This document shows positions 1 through 8,079 of a stretch of 64,000 nt of DNA, in pieces (positions within the stretch are counted from its first letter, which is position 1; each line of letters opens with the position of its first letter). The position numbers and the translations under genes were made by a program. The notes below the pieces were generated by a model. It worked only from the letters and a program-made list of their open reading frames with translations, did not search any database and had not been told where the DNA came from. The DNA is from an uncultured Colwellia sp. Its GTDB lineage: Bacteria > Pseudomonadota > Gammaproteobacteria > Enterobacterales > Alteromonadaceae. The DNA is taken from contig CAJXWZ010000010.1 of the NCBI GenBank assembly GCA_913062815.1, positions 62,001 through 126,000 on the forward strand, in the 5' to 3' direction.

Positions 1-2
1 GT

Positions 3-263
3 GCGCATGAGTGGAACCCTGCAGAGGCGCTTGCAGAAGAAGCGCTTTTAGCCATTAAAGATGCGAATGGCACAACGTTAACTGAGGGAGATAAAATCAC
101 TATGGTTAAAGACCTTAAAGTAAAAGCTAGCTCTCAAGTTATTAAAGTGGGTACCAAAGCCGTGATCAGAAGAATAGTTGCAGGTAAAGATCATCAACTT
201 GATTGCAAGGTGGATGGTGTGGGTGAAATGATGGTTACAGCGAAGTTTGTGAAAAAAGCCTGA
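3..263 (+). CDS. PhnA/YjdM-like protein, C-terminal part (5' end outside the window)
   Basis: The reading frame is open from base 3 to the TGA at 261-263 and its 5' end lies outside the window. The visible 86 residues begin with AHEW and contain a stretch of the type DGDxxTxxKDLKVK...IKxGTK...DCKVDG. This matches the C-terminal domain of the YjdM/PhnA family, small zinc-ribbon proteins historically called alkylphosphonate-utilisation proteins. The zinc-ribbon cysteines would lie upstream and cannot be seen. The family's molecular role is not well established and no phosphonate genes follow, so no phosphonate function should be inferred here. Confidence 0.8.
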   Translation, partial: AHEWNPAEALAEEALLAIKDANGTTLTEGDKITMVKDLKVKASSQVIKVGTKAVIRRIVAGKDHQLDCKVDGVGEMMVTAKFVKKA

Positions 264-353
264 TTCTCACATTTGCCCAATAATATGTGACTTTATATTT
301 TTACAACCACCTAGCCGCCAAATATTGTTAGTTAATAATAGAGATAGCTTTTA

Positions 354-719
354 ATGAATAAAATTAATATCGCTGAAAAATTCGCGCTTTTTACTGAAGA
401 ATGGACGCCAAAAATAATTGCAGAATCCAATGGCCAGTTAGTTAAAATTGCAAAAGGGAGTGGTGAGCTGGTTTGGCATAAACATGACAATGAAGACGAG
501 CTTTTTATCGTTTTTAAGGGCCAGTTAATTTTACAACTTAGAGATAAAAATATCGTGCTCAATGTAGGTGAAATGTATGTGGTTCCTAAAGGCGTAGAAC
601 ATTGCCCTAAAGCTCAAGCAGACACTCACTTCATGATGATTGAACCATCATCGACAGCACATACTGGTGAAACCAAAAGTGAACTTACTGTTTCAACTGT
701 TCAACAAGCGCGAATATAG
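354..719 (+). CDS. Small single-domain cupin protein
   Basis: The 121-residue protein has one cupin barrel and no signal peptide, so it is probably cytoplasmic. Cupin motif 1 reads HKHDNEDELFIVFKG, giving likely metal ligands H42, H44 and E49. Motif 2, around residues 72-84, supplies H83 in KGVEHCP. The intact ligand set suggests a metal-binding enzyme or sensor, but the substrate cannot be deduced. The gene stands alone; an 8-bp inverted repeat directly follows its stop codon. Length and architecture are normal for Cupin_2 proteins. Confidence 0.8.
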   Translation: MNKINIAEKFALFTEEWTPKIIAESNGQLVKIAKGSGELVWHKHDNEDELFIVFKGQLILQLRDKNIVLNVGEMYVVPKGVEHCPKAQADTHFMMIEPSSTAHTGETKSELTVSTVQQARI

Positions 720-720
720 C

Positions 721-739
721 ATTTAACAAACTGTTAAAT
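721..739. terminator. Short inverted repeat after the cupin gene
   Basis: ATTTAACA (721-728) and TGTTAAAT (732-739) form an 8-bp AT-rich stem with a 3-nt loop, 1 nt after the cupin stop codon. No U-tract follows, so a terminator role is only possible. Confidence 0.3.
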
Positions 740-838
740 ATAAATAAAACAAGCTTGAACTTCATAACTTTGTCGCATAGTCTAGCCATCAATACTATTG
801 CCTGTTTGCAGGCTCGATATAGTGAGGAGATTTAGCTT

Positions 839-1123
839 TTGTCTAAAATCGTTTTGCAAGGTTATATCATTGTTCCCGATGCCGATTTAGTTAAGGTAAA
901 AGTGGAACTTGAAGTTCACAAAAAACTTACACGGCAAGAACCAGGCTGCTTAAGTTTTGAGGTGACTCAAGATAACACTGACAAACAACGTTTTACTGTT
1001 TATGAAGAATTTATTAATCAAAAAGCTTTTGATTACCATCAAGCAAGAGTTAAAAACTCCACTTGGGGTAAAGTGACTAAAAATGTGCAAAGGCACTATC
1101 AAATAAGCGGTGCTACTAGCTAA
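839..1123 (+). CDS. Antibiotic biosynthesis monooxygenase (ABM) family protein
   Basis: The 94-residue protein has the dimeric alpha/beta-barrel pattern of ABM-domain quinol monooxygenase-like proteins. These oxidise quinols or aromatic compounds without a cofactor, or act as heme- or electrophile-handling proteins. Family hallmarks are the EPGCLSFEV strand after the first helix and the FTVYEEFINQKAFDYHQ segment before the C-terminal helix. Translation begins at a TTG; a GAGGAG ribosome-binding site lies about 10 nt upstream and no ATG fits. A DUF1330 gene of the same fold class follows 45 nt later, so the two are likely co-transcribed. The substrate is unknown. Confidence 0.75.
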   Translation: MSKIVLQGYIIVPDADLVKVKVELEVHKKLTRQEPGCLSFEVTQDNTDKQRFTVYEEFINQKAFDYHQARVKNSTWGKVTKNVQRHYQISGATS

Positions 1124-1168
1124 TAGCCGATTAACTTAGGCAGTTAAAATAAAAATGGAGTTTATCTT

Positions 1169-1459
1169 ATGAGTGCATTTCTTGTTGTTGATACTAATAT
1201 TCACAATAGCGAAAAATACGAAGAATATAAAAAGTTAGCAAAACCTATCGCTGAACAGTACGGTGGCATCTATCGAGTTCGCGGCGGAAAAATAGATGTT
1301 AGAGAATCCGAACTTTGGCAACCCACCAGAATTGTAATTATTGAGTTTCCTGATGTAAAAAGTGCTCAAGCATTTGTTGACTCTAAGGAATATGCTCAAG
1401 TTAAGCATATACGCCATGACAATGCTGAGTGCACTTTATTTATAGTCGATGGTGGATAA
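1169..1459 (+). CDS. DUF1330 family protein
   Basis: The 96-residue protein is a ferredoxin-like alpha+beta domain of the DUF1330 family, structurally related to ABM monooxygenases. The pattern (xAFLVVDTNIHNSEKYEEYKK, RGGKIDVRE, RIVIIEFPDVKSAQAFVDS) is typical over its full length. The function of DUF1330 is not established. Its position 45 nt after the ABM gene suggests a small operon of two dimeric alpha/beta-barrel proteins. A GGAG site about 10 nt upstream of the ATG supports this start. Confidence 0.8.
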   Translation: MSAFLVVDTNIHNSEKYEEYKKLAKPIAEQYGGIYRVRGGKIDVRESELWQPTRIVIIEFPDVKSAQAFVDSKEYAQVKHIRHDNAECTLFIVDGG

Positions 1460-1541
1460 ATGTCCGTTTAGTGACCTCACCCCTAATATTTAAGAAAAAT
1501 CAATTTTCAATTTAACTTCGAAGGTTAACTTAGGTAGCACA

Positions 1542-1880
1542 ATGAAAAAATCAGCAAAAGCAGCATTATTGTCTGCATTTTTATACCCAGGTGCTGGGCA
1601 CTTTTTTCTAAAAAAATATGCGTTTAGTGTAGCTTTTGCTTGCGCATTCTCTGTGCCTTTGTACTATATCATCAGTGAAACGACTACTAAAGCGATGCAC
1701 ATTGTAGAGCAAATTAAAAATGGAGAAATGGCGTTAGATATTACAAAAATATCAGAATCATTGACCAGTGCAGCAGTAGGCTTGGATACTCAAGAAGTAA
1801 ACATTAAGATGTATGCAGTAATCATTATATGGCTAATAGGAATCATTGATTCATATCGGCTTGGACATGAAAAATTATAG
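1542..1880 (+). CDS. Small inner-membrane protein of unknown function
   Basis: The 112-residue protein begins with a positively charged N-terminus and a glycine/proline-containing hydrophobic segment (AFLYPGAGHFFLKKY). A membrane segment at about residues 27-46 follows, then a polar, probably periplasmic stretch (about 47-88), and a second membrane segment at about 91-106. The YPGAGHF...KKY motif resembles the start of TM2-like and other small Y-P-G-x-G-H membrane proteins. No enzymatic motif is visible and no family name can be given with confidence. It appears to be transcribed alone. Confidence 0.6.
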   Translation: MKKSAKAALLSAFLYPGAGHFFLKKYAFSVAFACAFSVPLYYIISETTTKAMHIVEQIKNGEMALDITKISESLTSAAVGLDTQEVNIKMYAVIIIWLIGIIDSYRLGHEKL

Positions 1881-2086
1881 TCAGCCAATAAAGACGAGAC
1901 TGCTAATAGTTAGCTCTATTTAGCAAAGCTATCGAAACTTGCGGAGTGATACTAGAGTGTGGGCGATACATTGACGTTACTTAATTACCTTTTCTTAACA
2001 GCTTTACTCTTTATATTGCCATTATTTACTGTATGGTTTGTAATGAAGCCACAAAACATTATAAATACCTAAACAAGGAAGTCATT

Positions 2087-2533
2087 TTGATAAAATATAT
2101 AATACTACTTTTAATACTCGTTTTATCGGCATGTAATTCAACGCCTGAAGTAACAACAAAACCAACGACTACAGATATAGTACAGCTGATTGAAAAGGCT
2201 GACAGAAGGTTCCCTGAAGGGGTAAGAGGTACCTTTCAAATTCCCATAAAAGCTTCAGGTACGATTAGAGGCACTGTTTTTTTGAACTCAGATGAAGATT
2301 ATCGACATCCGGAAAATATTACTTTAGCACTTTCTCCTGCAATTATTGACGCACTATCAACCACCTACGGTTCATCGCCTGATAAATTTTTCATCAATAA
2401 AACCGTTGAAGTTAAAGGTAACGTGAAACGCATTAAGACTTATTTTTATAAGAATGGAAAGCGCACTAAAAAGTATTATTTTCAAACGCATATTAAAGTG
2501 ACCGAAGTAGATCAAATTCGAGTATTGAGTTAG
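2087..2533 (+). CDS. Predicted lipoprotein of unknown function
   Basis: I place the start at TTG 2087. AAGGAA (2075-2080) lies 6 nt upstream, and the protein then begins as a clean lipoprotein signal peptide (IKYIILLLILVLSAC) with lipobox LSAC. An in-frame ATG at 2033 would add 18 polar residues in front of the signal peptide and is less likely. The mature protein of about 130 residues would be anchored in the envelope. Its C-terminal half contains a TVEVKGNVKRIKTYFYKNGK stretch followed by TKVTEVDQI-like strands, which suggests a small beta-rich (OB-like) fold. Function unknown. Confidence 0.6.
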   Translation: MIKYIILLLILVLSACNSTPEVTTKPTTTDIVQLIEKADRRFPEGVRGTFQIPIKASGTIRGTVFLNSDEDYRHPENITLALSPAIIDALSTTYGSSPDKFFINKTVEVKGNVKRIKTYFYKNGKRTKKYYFQTHIKVTEVDQIRVLS

Positions 2534-3083
2534 GCGTTATTATCTGTATGAATAGATATCAAGTTAAACTTGTTACTTAGCCTAGGTTAAGTAACGAGTT
2601 CCAGGATGAATAACTTCCCTGCTCTAATCACATAGATGACTTCCAATTGCATTGTCCCAAAAATCAGTGGTCGCTATTAATTACTACAATAGAAAGTAAT
2701 TACTCCTAGCTGTTTCAATTGTAATACTCCTAAGTATTTTTATTATAATTCTATTCCGATAACTGGTGATAAATTTGTTTATCTCGCCACTTCAATGGCG
2801 ATGATTTATCTCACCTCTCATAAACTTGATAGTGCTAAAAATATAGTGAGCTAGTGGATAAATTTGAGAAGTGCACAAAAAACAAAATTTAATAACCTTG
2901 AAGTACAAATCAGCAATTTACAAGTAAGCAACCTCCTAATACTTGAAAGTAAACCGTACAATTTTTCATTAAACTATAATAAACCTCCTTACAGTTTCTT
3001 ACATATTTAAGACATAATTTCAACGATTTAACATACCTTAACTAGCTATAATTGGTTGAACTAACAACTTAAAAGGAATTTAC
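2534..3083. other. 550-bp gene-free region with a strong hairpin
   Basis: This AT-rich stretch has no convincing gene. Its main feature is a 13-bp inverted repeat 34 nt after the upstream stop: left arm 2567-2579 (AACTTGTTACTTA) and right arm 2588-2600 (TAAGTAACGAGTT), with one G-U pair and an 8-nt loop. This is a possible terminator, although no U-tract follows. The rest (about 2610-3050) shows nothing recognisable. The promoter of the downstream beta-barrel gene should lie near its end. Confidence 0.5.
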
Positions 3084-3680
3084 ATGAAAGCAAAATTAAT
3101 CATAGCCTCAACTCTCGCTGCATCTATCTACTCTCCTATTTCCAGTGCAAATGATAACTGGTATCTAGGGGCTCTATATAACGTACAAGAAATATCATTA
3201 CATAAGCGAGACTTTACTGTAGCGGGACTTATTGCTGGCTACAAATATAATGATTTTTTTGCACTAGAAACTAGGCTTGCCAAGGGGAAATCTGGCTACA
3301 CTAGTATTTATGACAATCCTAATTCTCCCTATGGAAGCTATAATGAAGATATAGACTCTCAGCTATCGATATTAATTAAAGCTTCTTATCCTGTATTTGA
3401 CTCTGTGAAGGTTTATGCTCTAGCCGGTTACAGTAAGACAAAACTAGATATAACGGGTTTAAGTCAAATTAATGATGCTAATGGTAACATCACTGGAGAT
3501 TATCCTTTCAAACATTCAGAAATAACCGATGGTTTTAGTTATGGTCTTGGGTTTAATTATCAAATCACTGAACAATTTAATGTCTTTATGGATTACCAAG
3601 TATTACCTGACTTTGAGCCTGCACGTTATTACTCAAATAGTTGGCAAAGCACTACCATAGGGGTCAATTACGCTTTTTGA
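3084..3680 (+). CDS. Outer-membrane beta-barrel (porin-family) protein
   Basis: The 198-residue protein has a typical signal peptide (residues 1-22, cleavage after SSA) and a mature part made of alternating aromatic/glycine-rich beta strands. It ends in a terminal aromatic residue (GVNYAF), the signature for BAM-mediated insertion into the outer membrane. The size fits an eight-stranded OmpA/OmpX-like barrel of the porin family (OMP_b-brl). Strands such as WYLGALYNVQE, GLIAGYKYNDFFALETRLA and FNVFMDYQVLP fit this view. There is no OmpA C-terminal peptidoglycan domain. An AAAAGGAA ribosome-binding site precedes the ATG. The physiological role is unknown. Confidence 0.75.
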   Translation: MKAKLIIASTLAASIYSPISSANDNWYLGALYNVQEISLHKRDFTVAGLIAGYKYNDFFALETRLAKGKSGYTSIYDNPNSPYGSYNEDIDSQLSILIKASYPVFDSVKVYALAGYSKTKLDITGLSQINDANGNITGDYPFKHSEITDGFSYGLGFNYQITEQFNVFMDYQVLPDFEPARYYSNSWQSTTIGVNYAF

Positions 3681-3781
3681 CGAGCTTATACCTAACAATA
3701 TACTTAATTATTTGGAACTCTTCTCAAGTGTCGCTGCATAGCTGATAGTATAATTGCTATTTCAACACTGGAAAATAAAAT

Positions 3782-4189
3782 ATGGTTAAAATTTTCAAAA
3801 GGCTCTTACTGATATTTACATGTATTGTAAGTCAAGCGAAAGCAAATGAGTTTATTGGAACTTGGCAATTAGTGTCTGGTGAATATTTAAATGATAAAGG
3901 GAAAAGGGTTAATTACAAATCATTAAACTTACGCTCTATTAAGGTGATTTCTAAAACTCATTTTAGCTTTGTCACTATGGCCGGAGATAAATTCTGGAGT
4001 TCAGATGCAGGCAGGTATCGAGTTACTGATAATCAGTACATTGAAACTGCCCTACATACCTCATACAGTGCCCCAAAGGGAAAGGAGTATGTTTTCACCT
4101 TCAAAATAGAAGACGATATTTGGTATAGTTCTCGAATGGAAAATGGTGTACGTGTTGAGTATGAAGTTTGGCATAGAACAATCGATTAA
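3782..4189 (+). CDS. Secreted lipocalin-like protein
   Basis: The 135-residue protein has a signal peptide (about 1-21, cleavage after AKA). The mature part opens with EFIGTWQLVSGEY, the GxW motif seen at the start of lipocalin-like and DUF4488-type small beta-barrels. It continues with alternating strands that end in YEVWHRTID. It is probably a periplasmic ligand-binding or enzyme-accessory barrel. No ligand can be inferred. A small lipoprotein gene starts 33 nt downstream and may be co-transcribed. Confidence 0.55.
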   Translation: MVKIFKRLLLIFTCIVSQAKANEFIGTWQLVSGEYLNDKGKRVNYKSLNLRSIKVISKTHFSFVTMAGDKFWSSDAGRYRVTDNQYIETALHTSYSAPKGKEYVFTFKIEDDIWYSSRMENGVRVEYEVWHRTID

Positions 4190-4222
4190 TATGTTTATTC
4201 ATATACATTGGAGTTTTCACCA

Positions 4223-4465
4223 GTGAAACAAACAAAAACCCTAGTCATTATAATGACACTCATAATCACAGGTTGTGCATCAAGCTCTACACTTGAAAAA
4301 AGAGCCAGTATTCATGCCAAAGCAGGTGAGTATTATGAATCTATTGGGCAACCTAATGTAGCAAGGGAAGAAGAAAACCTTGCTCGTAAAAAAAGAAACC
4401 GAGCAAATGATGCTCTGCCTTTGTTAGTTGAGCTGGTTAAACGAGTTAATAACAACGAACAATAA
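4223..4465 (+). CDS. Small lipoprotein of unknown function
   Basis: I place the start at GTG 4223 with GGAG (4210-4213) 9 nt upstream. An in-frame TTG at 4208 overlaps that ribosome-binding site. The 80-residue product begins with a lipoprotein signal (TLVIIMTLIITGCASSS). A charged helical region (about 26-65) follows, rich in alanine, arginine, lysine and glutamate, and it probably forms a single long helix. No family was recognised. It is 33 nt behind the lipocalin-like gene and is followed by a hairpin terminator. Confidence 0.6.
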   Translation: MKQTKTLVIIMTLIITGCASSSTLEKRASIHAKAGEYYESIGQPNVAREEENLARKKRNRANDALPLLVELVKRVNNNEQ

Positions 4466-4468
4466 AGC

Positions 4469-4496
4469 AGGTGGCAGCAGCATGCTTCTGCCACCT
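4469..4496. terminator. Hairpin terminator between convergent genes
   Basis: AGGTGGCAG (4469-4477) and CTGCCACCT (4488-4496) form a perfect 9-bp GC-rich stem 3 nt after the lipoprotein stop codon. The loop is itself partly palindromic (AGCATGCT). A moderately T-rich stretch follows on the plus strand. Confidence 0.6.
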
Positions 4497-4624
4497 ACTC
4501 ATTTTCACTAAGGATAAACTATTGGAACATGCAGTATTTATCGAGATTTACTTTCTCATGGCACAGATACAGTATTGTTAAAGGCATGAGCTTCATTTCT
4601 CCAAACACCAAGAAGCCCTAACCA

Positions 4625-5002
4625 CTAGCTAGCCTTCCGTTCAACAATTATCGCTATTATTGGCGTTGTTCCTGTATTAGTTACTTGATGCTGCCATTGT
4701 TCATGCCACATCACAAAACCGTCCGGTATTTCTAAAGTGACCGTTTTGCCATCTTGTGTTTTGATTTGTGCATTACCACCTTGTTCAAAATACACGGTTT
4801 CAGCATTATGTTTGTGCCACTTATCACTTTGATCTGGTTGCAAAATCATCTTTAAAACAATCACTTCATCGTTTTCAAGTAATACTTGATAGATATCAGG
4901 CGATGCAAGGTGAGCAGCGAGCACCTGTTTTTCTTCAGCTTTTACTGAAAATGCTGTAAACAAAAAAGCAAGTACTGCTACTAACGTATTGAAGTATTTC
5001 AT
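4625..5002 (-). CDS. Periplasmic cupin-domain protein
   Basis: The 125-residue protein carries a signal peptide (about 1-22, cleavage after VKA) and a single cupin domain. Motif 1 is WHKHNAETVYFEQGG, giving H63, H65 and E68. The second motif is less standard (IPDGFVMWHEQWQHQVTN) but supplies a histidine. The arrangement suggests a metal-binding periplasmic cupin. It is the last gene of a three-gene minus-strand operon (flavodoxin-like oxidoreductase, redoxin, cupin) with 8-9 nt gaps. That points to a shared role in handling oxidants or reactive electrophiles. Confidence 0.75.
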   Translation of the reverse strand: MKYFNTLVAVLAFLFTAFSVKAEEKQVLAAHLASPDIYQVLLENDEVIVLKMILQPDQSDKWHKHNAETVYFEQGGNAQIKTQDGKTVTLEIPDGFVMWHEQWQHQVTNTGTTPIIAIIVERKAS

Positions 5003-5010
5003 CGAGACCT

Positions 5011-5559
5011 CTACTTATGCATACCGCGAATTGGATAATTGTTATCTGGATTTCTTATCCACCCTAAACCGTTCACCAATGCTTGTAACTCTGGTCTAAC
5101 AAAAGGGTTATTTGAGATGTCTGTTACTTGAATTCTGCCTTCATTATTAACCACAAAGATGCCTGGCTCTGCAAAAGGGTGATCTGTTTCTTGTTCCGAG
5201 CGCGGATCCGAAATATAAAGTCCTAACGTTTGCATTTGCTCAAGTGTTAAGCCATACGCTATTGGAAAAGTTACTTCCAATTGTGCTAAATGGCTCTCCA
5301 ATTGAGCTTTGCTATCTCCTGATACCGCCACTAGATCAACACCAATAGATAATAATGTCTCTTGGTACTCTTCTAGTTGATTAAGGTATTTGGTACACAA
5401 AGGGCAATGACGTCCTCGATAAACCACAACTAACTGCCAGTCGGCACCATGTTGAGGTTTGCCTAGGCTCAAGCTTTCTCCATTTAATAAGGTGGCAGAT
5501 AGTGCAGGAAAATCACTTCCTGCATGTAATTTATTGGTATAAGTTAACTGGCTAGACAT
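5011..5559 (-). CDS. AhpC/TSA-type redoxin (peroxiredoxin-like)
   Basis: The 182-residue cytoplasmic protein has a thioredoxin fold of the AhpC/TSA/redoxin type. The strand VVVYRGRHCPLCTKYL carries a CxxC motif in the place where peroxiredoxins have their peroxidatic cysteine. The segments VDLVAVSGDSKAQLESHL and GIFVVNNEGRIQ are typical of the fold. It is likely a thiol peroxidase or disulfide reductase. It is the middle gene of an operon with an upstream NAD(P)H oxidoreductase (9-nt gap) and a downstream periplasmic cupin (8-nt gap). The CPLC pair rather than a lone cysteine leaves open whether it is a true peroxidase. Confidence 0.75.
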   Translation of the reverse strand: MSSQLTYTNKLHAGSDFPALSATLLNGESLSLGKPQHGADWQLVVVYRGRHCPLCTKYLNQLEEYQETLLSIGVDLVAVSGDSKAQLESHLAQLEVTFPIAYGLTLEQMQTLGLYISDPRSEQETDHPFAEPGIFVVNNEGRIQVTDISNNPFVRPELQALVNGLGWIRNPDNNYPIRGMHK

Positions 5560-5568
5560 CTTGATCTC

Positions 5569-6150
5569 CTAGAAATTTTCATTAATATGCGCTTCGAAGC
5601 GTTTGAAATCGTTTTCTACATCGGCATTTTTCATCACATCAAAGCAAGCGATTGTTTTCATTGGCGTTAAACCAAAAAATTTAAAATTCATGTGCATTGG
5701 AAACATTAAATCATCAACACTTTTACCATCAAAAAACTCTGAATCATCATTAAATGCTTCTTCTGGTGCATTAAAGGTTAGTGACATCATGTACTTTTTG
5801 CCACTTAGTGTGCCGCCTGTCCCGTAATTCTGCTTCGGTTGCTGTTCGTTTCTGCCGTCGCCAACACAAAGTGCACCGCCCATACCTGCTGTATAAACCT
5901 CATCCATGTACTTTTTAAATGACCAAGGTACACCCATCCAATTACTTGGCGATTGTAAGAAAATAATGTCGGCCCACTGGTGATGTGCTAGCTGCTTTTC
6001 AACATCAATTTCATCTGACATAGTTACCACACGAGTTTGATAACCTTTGCCTGCAAGCAACGTGGCAGCTTTATCTACTAAAGCTGCATTTAACTTACCT
6101 TCTGAAAAAGGGTAATACTGGTGGGCATTAATAATTAGTACATTGCTCAT
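5569..6150 (-). CDS. NAD(P)H-dependent oxidoreductase, MdaB/flavodoxin-like fold
   Basis: The ATG at 6150 is chosen because GGAG lies about 8 nt upstream; an in-frame TTG at 6162 overlaps that site. The 193-residue protein fits the MdaB/KefF/NQO1-type flavodoxin-like fold. It has an N-terminal [21 protein letters not shown]-binding loop, the [25 protein letters not shown] segment, and a [23 protein letters not shown] block. These FMN or FAD enzymes reduce quinones by two electrons. It leads an operon with a redoxin and a periplasmic cupin. Upstream lie two near-identical 19-20 nt repeats, so control by an HxlR-, MarR- or LysR-type regulator is plausible. Confidence 0.85.
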   Translation of the reverse strand: MSNVLIINAHQYYPFSEGKLNAALVDKAATLLAGKGYQTRVVTMSDEIDVEKQLAHHQWADIIFLQSPSNWMGVPWSFKKYMDEVYTAGMGGALCVGDGRNEQQPKQNYGTGGTLSGKKYMMSLTFNAPEEAFNDDSEFFDGKSVDDLMFPMHMNFKFFGLTPMKTIACFDVMKNADVENDFKRFEAHINENF

Positions 6151-6217
6151 AAATAACTCCAAAATTGATTACTACTTAATTGATGTAAAGAATATTCTTT
6201 CGTCCATCAAAACTTAG

Positions 6218-6272
6218 GTATATTTTAGTTACCTAGAAGTAAACATCAATTAGTATACTTTTAGTAACCTAG
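6218..6272. promoter_or_regulatory. Tandem direct repeats upstream of the oxidoreductase operon
   Basis: Copy 1 (6218-6236) is GTATATTTTAGTTACCTAG and copy 2 (6253-6272) is GTATACTTTTAGTAACCTAG. They run in the same direction about 35 bp apart, roughly three helical turns. They sit 70-120 nt upstream of the oxidoreductase ATG and look like paired operator sites. The cognate regulator is not identified; the LysR gene at 6443 is the nearest candidate. Confidence 0.5.
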
Positions 6273-6442
6273 GTGTTTTTTTGGAGAAGAATAGAAAAAC
6301 CTTTAAAAAACAACAGAAAAGTGACTTGAAAAAGTTTGATTTATTTTGAAAAGTTTTGGGACGGTAAGTAAAGCAATAGAAATATAGAGGTAGAAAACGT
6401 AATTTTTTTAATGAAGTTAGGCATTAAACCAAGCTAAGAATT

Positions 6443-7345
6443 TTAATTAATGGCACTATCAGCTAACAAGTTTTTCGCAAGTAAATCGATAAAACTTCTG
6501 ACCTTTGCAGAGGACAACCTGTCTTCACGATGAACGATGTTAATAGGTAGCGGTGCTTTCTCAAAGTTTGAAAGTAAAAACTTTAATTCTCCTTTTGCTA
6601 AGGATTCAGCAACTTGATAAGAAATAACTCGTGCAATACCAAACCCTGCAATGGCAGCATTAATTGCCGATTGATTAGAGGTTACCTTTAGTCGAGAGTT
6701 AATCCGTTGATGAACTATCCTGCCTTTATCAACAAAAGTCCATTCTGGATTTAAATTTCCTGATTGCGACTCAATAATAGAATGATCCCCTAATTGAGAA
6801 AAGTGCTGAGGTATACCGTTCTTCTCTAAATAGCTTGGCGCAGCTACTAACGCAAGACGTACAGAGCCAACCTTTTTAGCTCGCATTGATGAATCAGGCA
6901 ATTGACCAATGCGAACGCCTACGTCATACCCTTCTTCTAGTAGGTTGACAATTCGATCAAGAAACACGGTTTTCACATCAGTTTTAGGGAAGGTATTTAA
7001 ATATTCAACCACTGACGGCAATACAAATTGCTCACCAAACAGTACTGGCGCGGTAACACTAATACTACCTTGTGGCGTGGCATTAATGCCTCGAGCGGCT
7101 TCATTAGCTAAGGTAATGTCATTGAGAATACGCCGAACATCTTCTAGATAACGCACCCCCGCATCAGTAACGCGAACATAGCGAGTAGTTCTATTGAATA
7201 ACTTCACACCTAAGCGTTGCTCTAACATTGAAATAGCACGAGTAACCGAAGGCGGTGACATGTTTAACCGACGGCTAGCAGCAGCAAAGCCCTGCTCTTC
7301 TGCTACAGCAATGAAAGTTGACATCAATTGTATTTGATCAAGCAT
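6443..7345 (-). CDS. LysR-family transcriptional regulator
   Basis: The protein starts best at the ATG giving MLDQIQLMSTF (300 residues); nine extra N-terminal residues are possible from 7372. Residues 1-60 form the winged helix-turn-helix (GFAAASRRLNMSPPSVTRAISMLEQRLGV). A linker helix follows, then a two-lobed substrate-binding domain (about 90-295). It belongs to the AaeR/DmlR-like LysR subgroup, whose members often control neighbouring detoxification or catabolic genes. It is divergent from the AhpD-like gene (7484), and their 138-bp shared region is the natural operator. It probably controls 7484-10174 and possibly itself. The inducer is unknown. Confidence 0.9.
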   Translation of the reverse strand: MLDQIQLMSTFIAVAEEQGFAAASRRLNMSPPSVTRAISMLEQRLGVKLFNRTTRYVRVTDAGVRYLEDVRRILNDITLANEAARGINATPQGSISVTAPVLFGEQFVLPSVVEYLNTFPKTDVKTVFLDRIVNLLEEGYDVGVRIGQLPDSSMRAKKVGSVRLALVAAPSYLEKNGIPQHFSQLGDHSIIESQSGNLNPEWTFVDKGRIVHQRINSRLKVTSNQSAINAAIAGFGIARVISYQVAESLAKGELKFLLSNFEKAPLPINIVHREDRLSSAKVRSFIDLLAKNLLADSAIN

Positions 7346-7483
7346 GATTATTCCAATAAATGAAATAATCAATTGTATATTTTACTTATTCTTTAATAAA
7401 GCGATTTATTGCACACTAGCTTCATCCTTGAATAAGGACGCAAACACAACCTAATACTATACTTAAACTGAATAGGAATAATC

Positions 7484-8029
7484 ATGAGTAGAATTAACTT
7501 AGTCACAGCAGCACAAGCCAACGAAGAACAATTAGCATTATATGCTGCCATAGAGGAACAGTTAGGCATGGTACCTAACTTTTTGAAAATTTTTGCAAAT
7601 TCTCCTGCCGCATTAACCGCGTTTTTAGGTTTGCATACTATTGCCAACGAAGGTGATCTTGACGGTAAAACCAAAGAGCGTATTGCTTTAGGTTTAGCTG
7701 AACAAAATGCTTGTCAGTATTGTGTTTCAGCGCATACAGCCATTGGCAAAAAAGCAGGCCTTACTGGTGATGAAATGCAAGCTAACCGAGCAGGAACAAG
7801 CCAAGATGCCAAAGCCGCAGTTGCCGTTAAATTTGCCCGTTCGTTAGCTGAAAATAACGGCGAAGTTACTACCGCTGAATTATTAGAGATTCGTCAGGCT
7901 GGTTATTCCGATGCTGAAATTGTCGAAATCATTACCCATGTTGGTATGAATGTACTAACTAATATTTTAGGCAAAGCCAGTCGAGTTGAAATTGACTTCC
8001 CAAAAGTAGACTTGAAACACGTAGCATAA
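7484..8029 (+). CDS. Carboxymuconolactone decarboxylase / AhpD-like protein
   Basis: The 181-residue protein has the all-helical CMD/AhpD fold. Its signature is NACQYCVSAHTAIGKKAG at about residues 76-93, with the CxxC pair and following histidine used by AhpD-like alkylhydroperoxidases. The N-terminal LGMVPNFLKIFANSPAALTAFLGLH and C-terminal EIITHVGMNVLTNILGKA helices are typical. It most likely acts as a thiol-dependent peroxidase rather than a lactone decarboxylase. It is first in a plus-strand series with the flavo-iron-sulfur fusion (8080) and a DUF1348 protein (9686), divergent from a LysR gene. Confidence 0.85.
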   Translation: MSRINLVTAAQANEEQLALYAAIEEQLGMVPNFLKIFANSPAALTAFLGLHTIANEGDLDGKTKERIALGLAEQNACQYCVSAHTAIGKKAGLTGDEMQANRAGTSQDAKAAVAVKFARSLAENNGEVTTAELLEIRQAGYSDAEIVEIITHVGMNVLTNILGKASRVEIDFPKVDLKHVA

Positions 8030-8038
8030 ACTAAAAGT

Positions 8039-8056
8039 AGAGGAGCTTGCTCCTCT
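8039..8056. terminator. Hairpin between the AhpD-like and fusion genes
   Basis: AGAGGAGC (8039-8046) pairs with GCTCCTCT (8049-8056), followed by TTTACTATT. It lies 10 nt after the upstream stop and 24 nt before the next ATG. It may partly terminate or process the transcript between the two genes. Confidence 0.4.
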
Positions 8057-8079
8057 TTACTATTGCGTAGGAGATTAGC

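Noticed and set aside
1513..1529. TTAACTTCGAAGGTTAA, another TTCGAA-centred inverted sequence
   Set aside because: It is an imperfect palindrome with different arms, lies far from the locus, and overlaps the likely ribosome-binding region of the membrane-protein gene at 1542.
5585..5605. A GCTTCGAAGC palindrome resembling the LacI operator core
   Set aside because: It lies inside the coding region of the flavodoxin-like oxidoreductase and matches only the central bases, with different arms (CGCTTCGAAGCG).
7393..7674. A 93-codon minus-strand frame overlapping the AhpD-like gene
   Set aside because: It is antisense to a clear AhpD-like gene and its product has no protein-like features, so it is a shadow frame.
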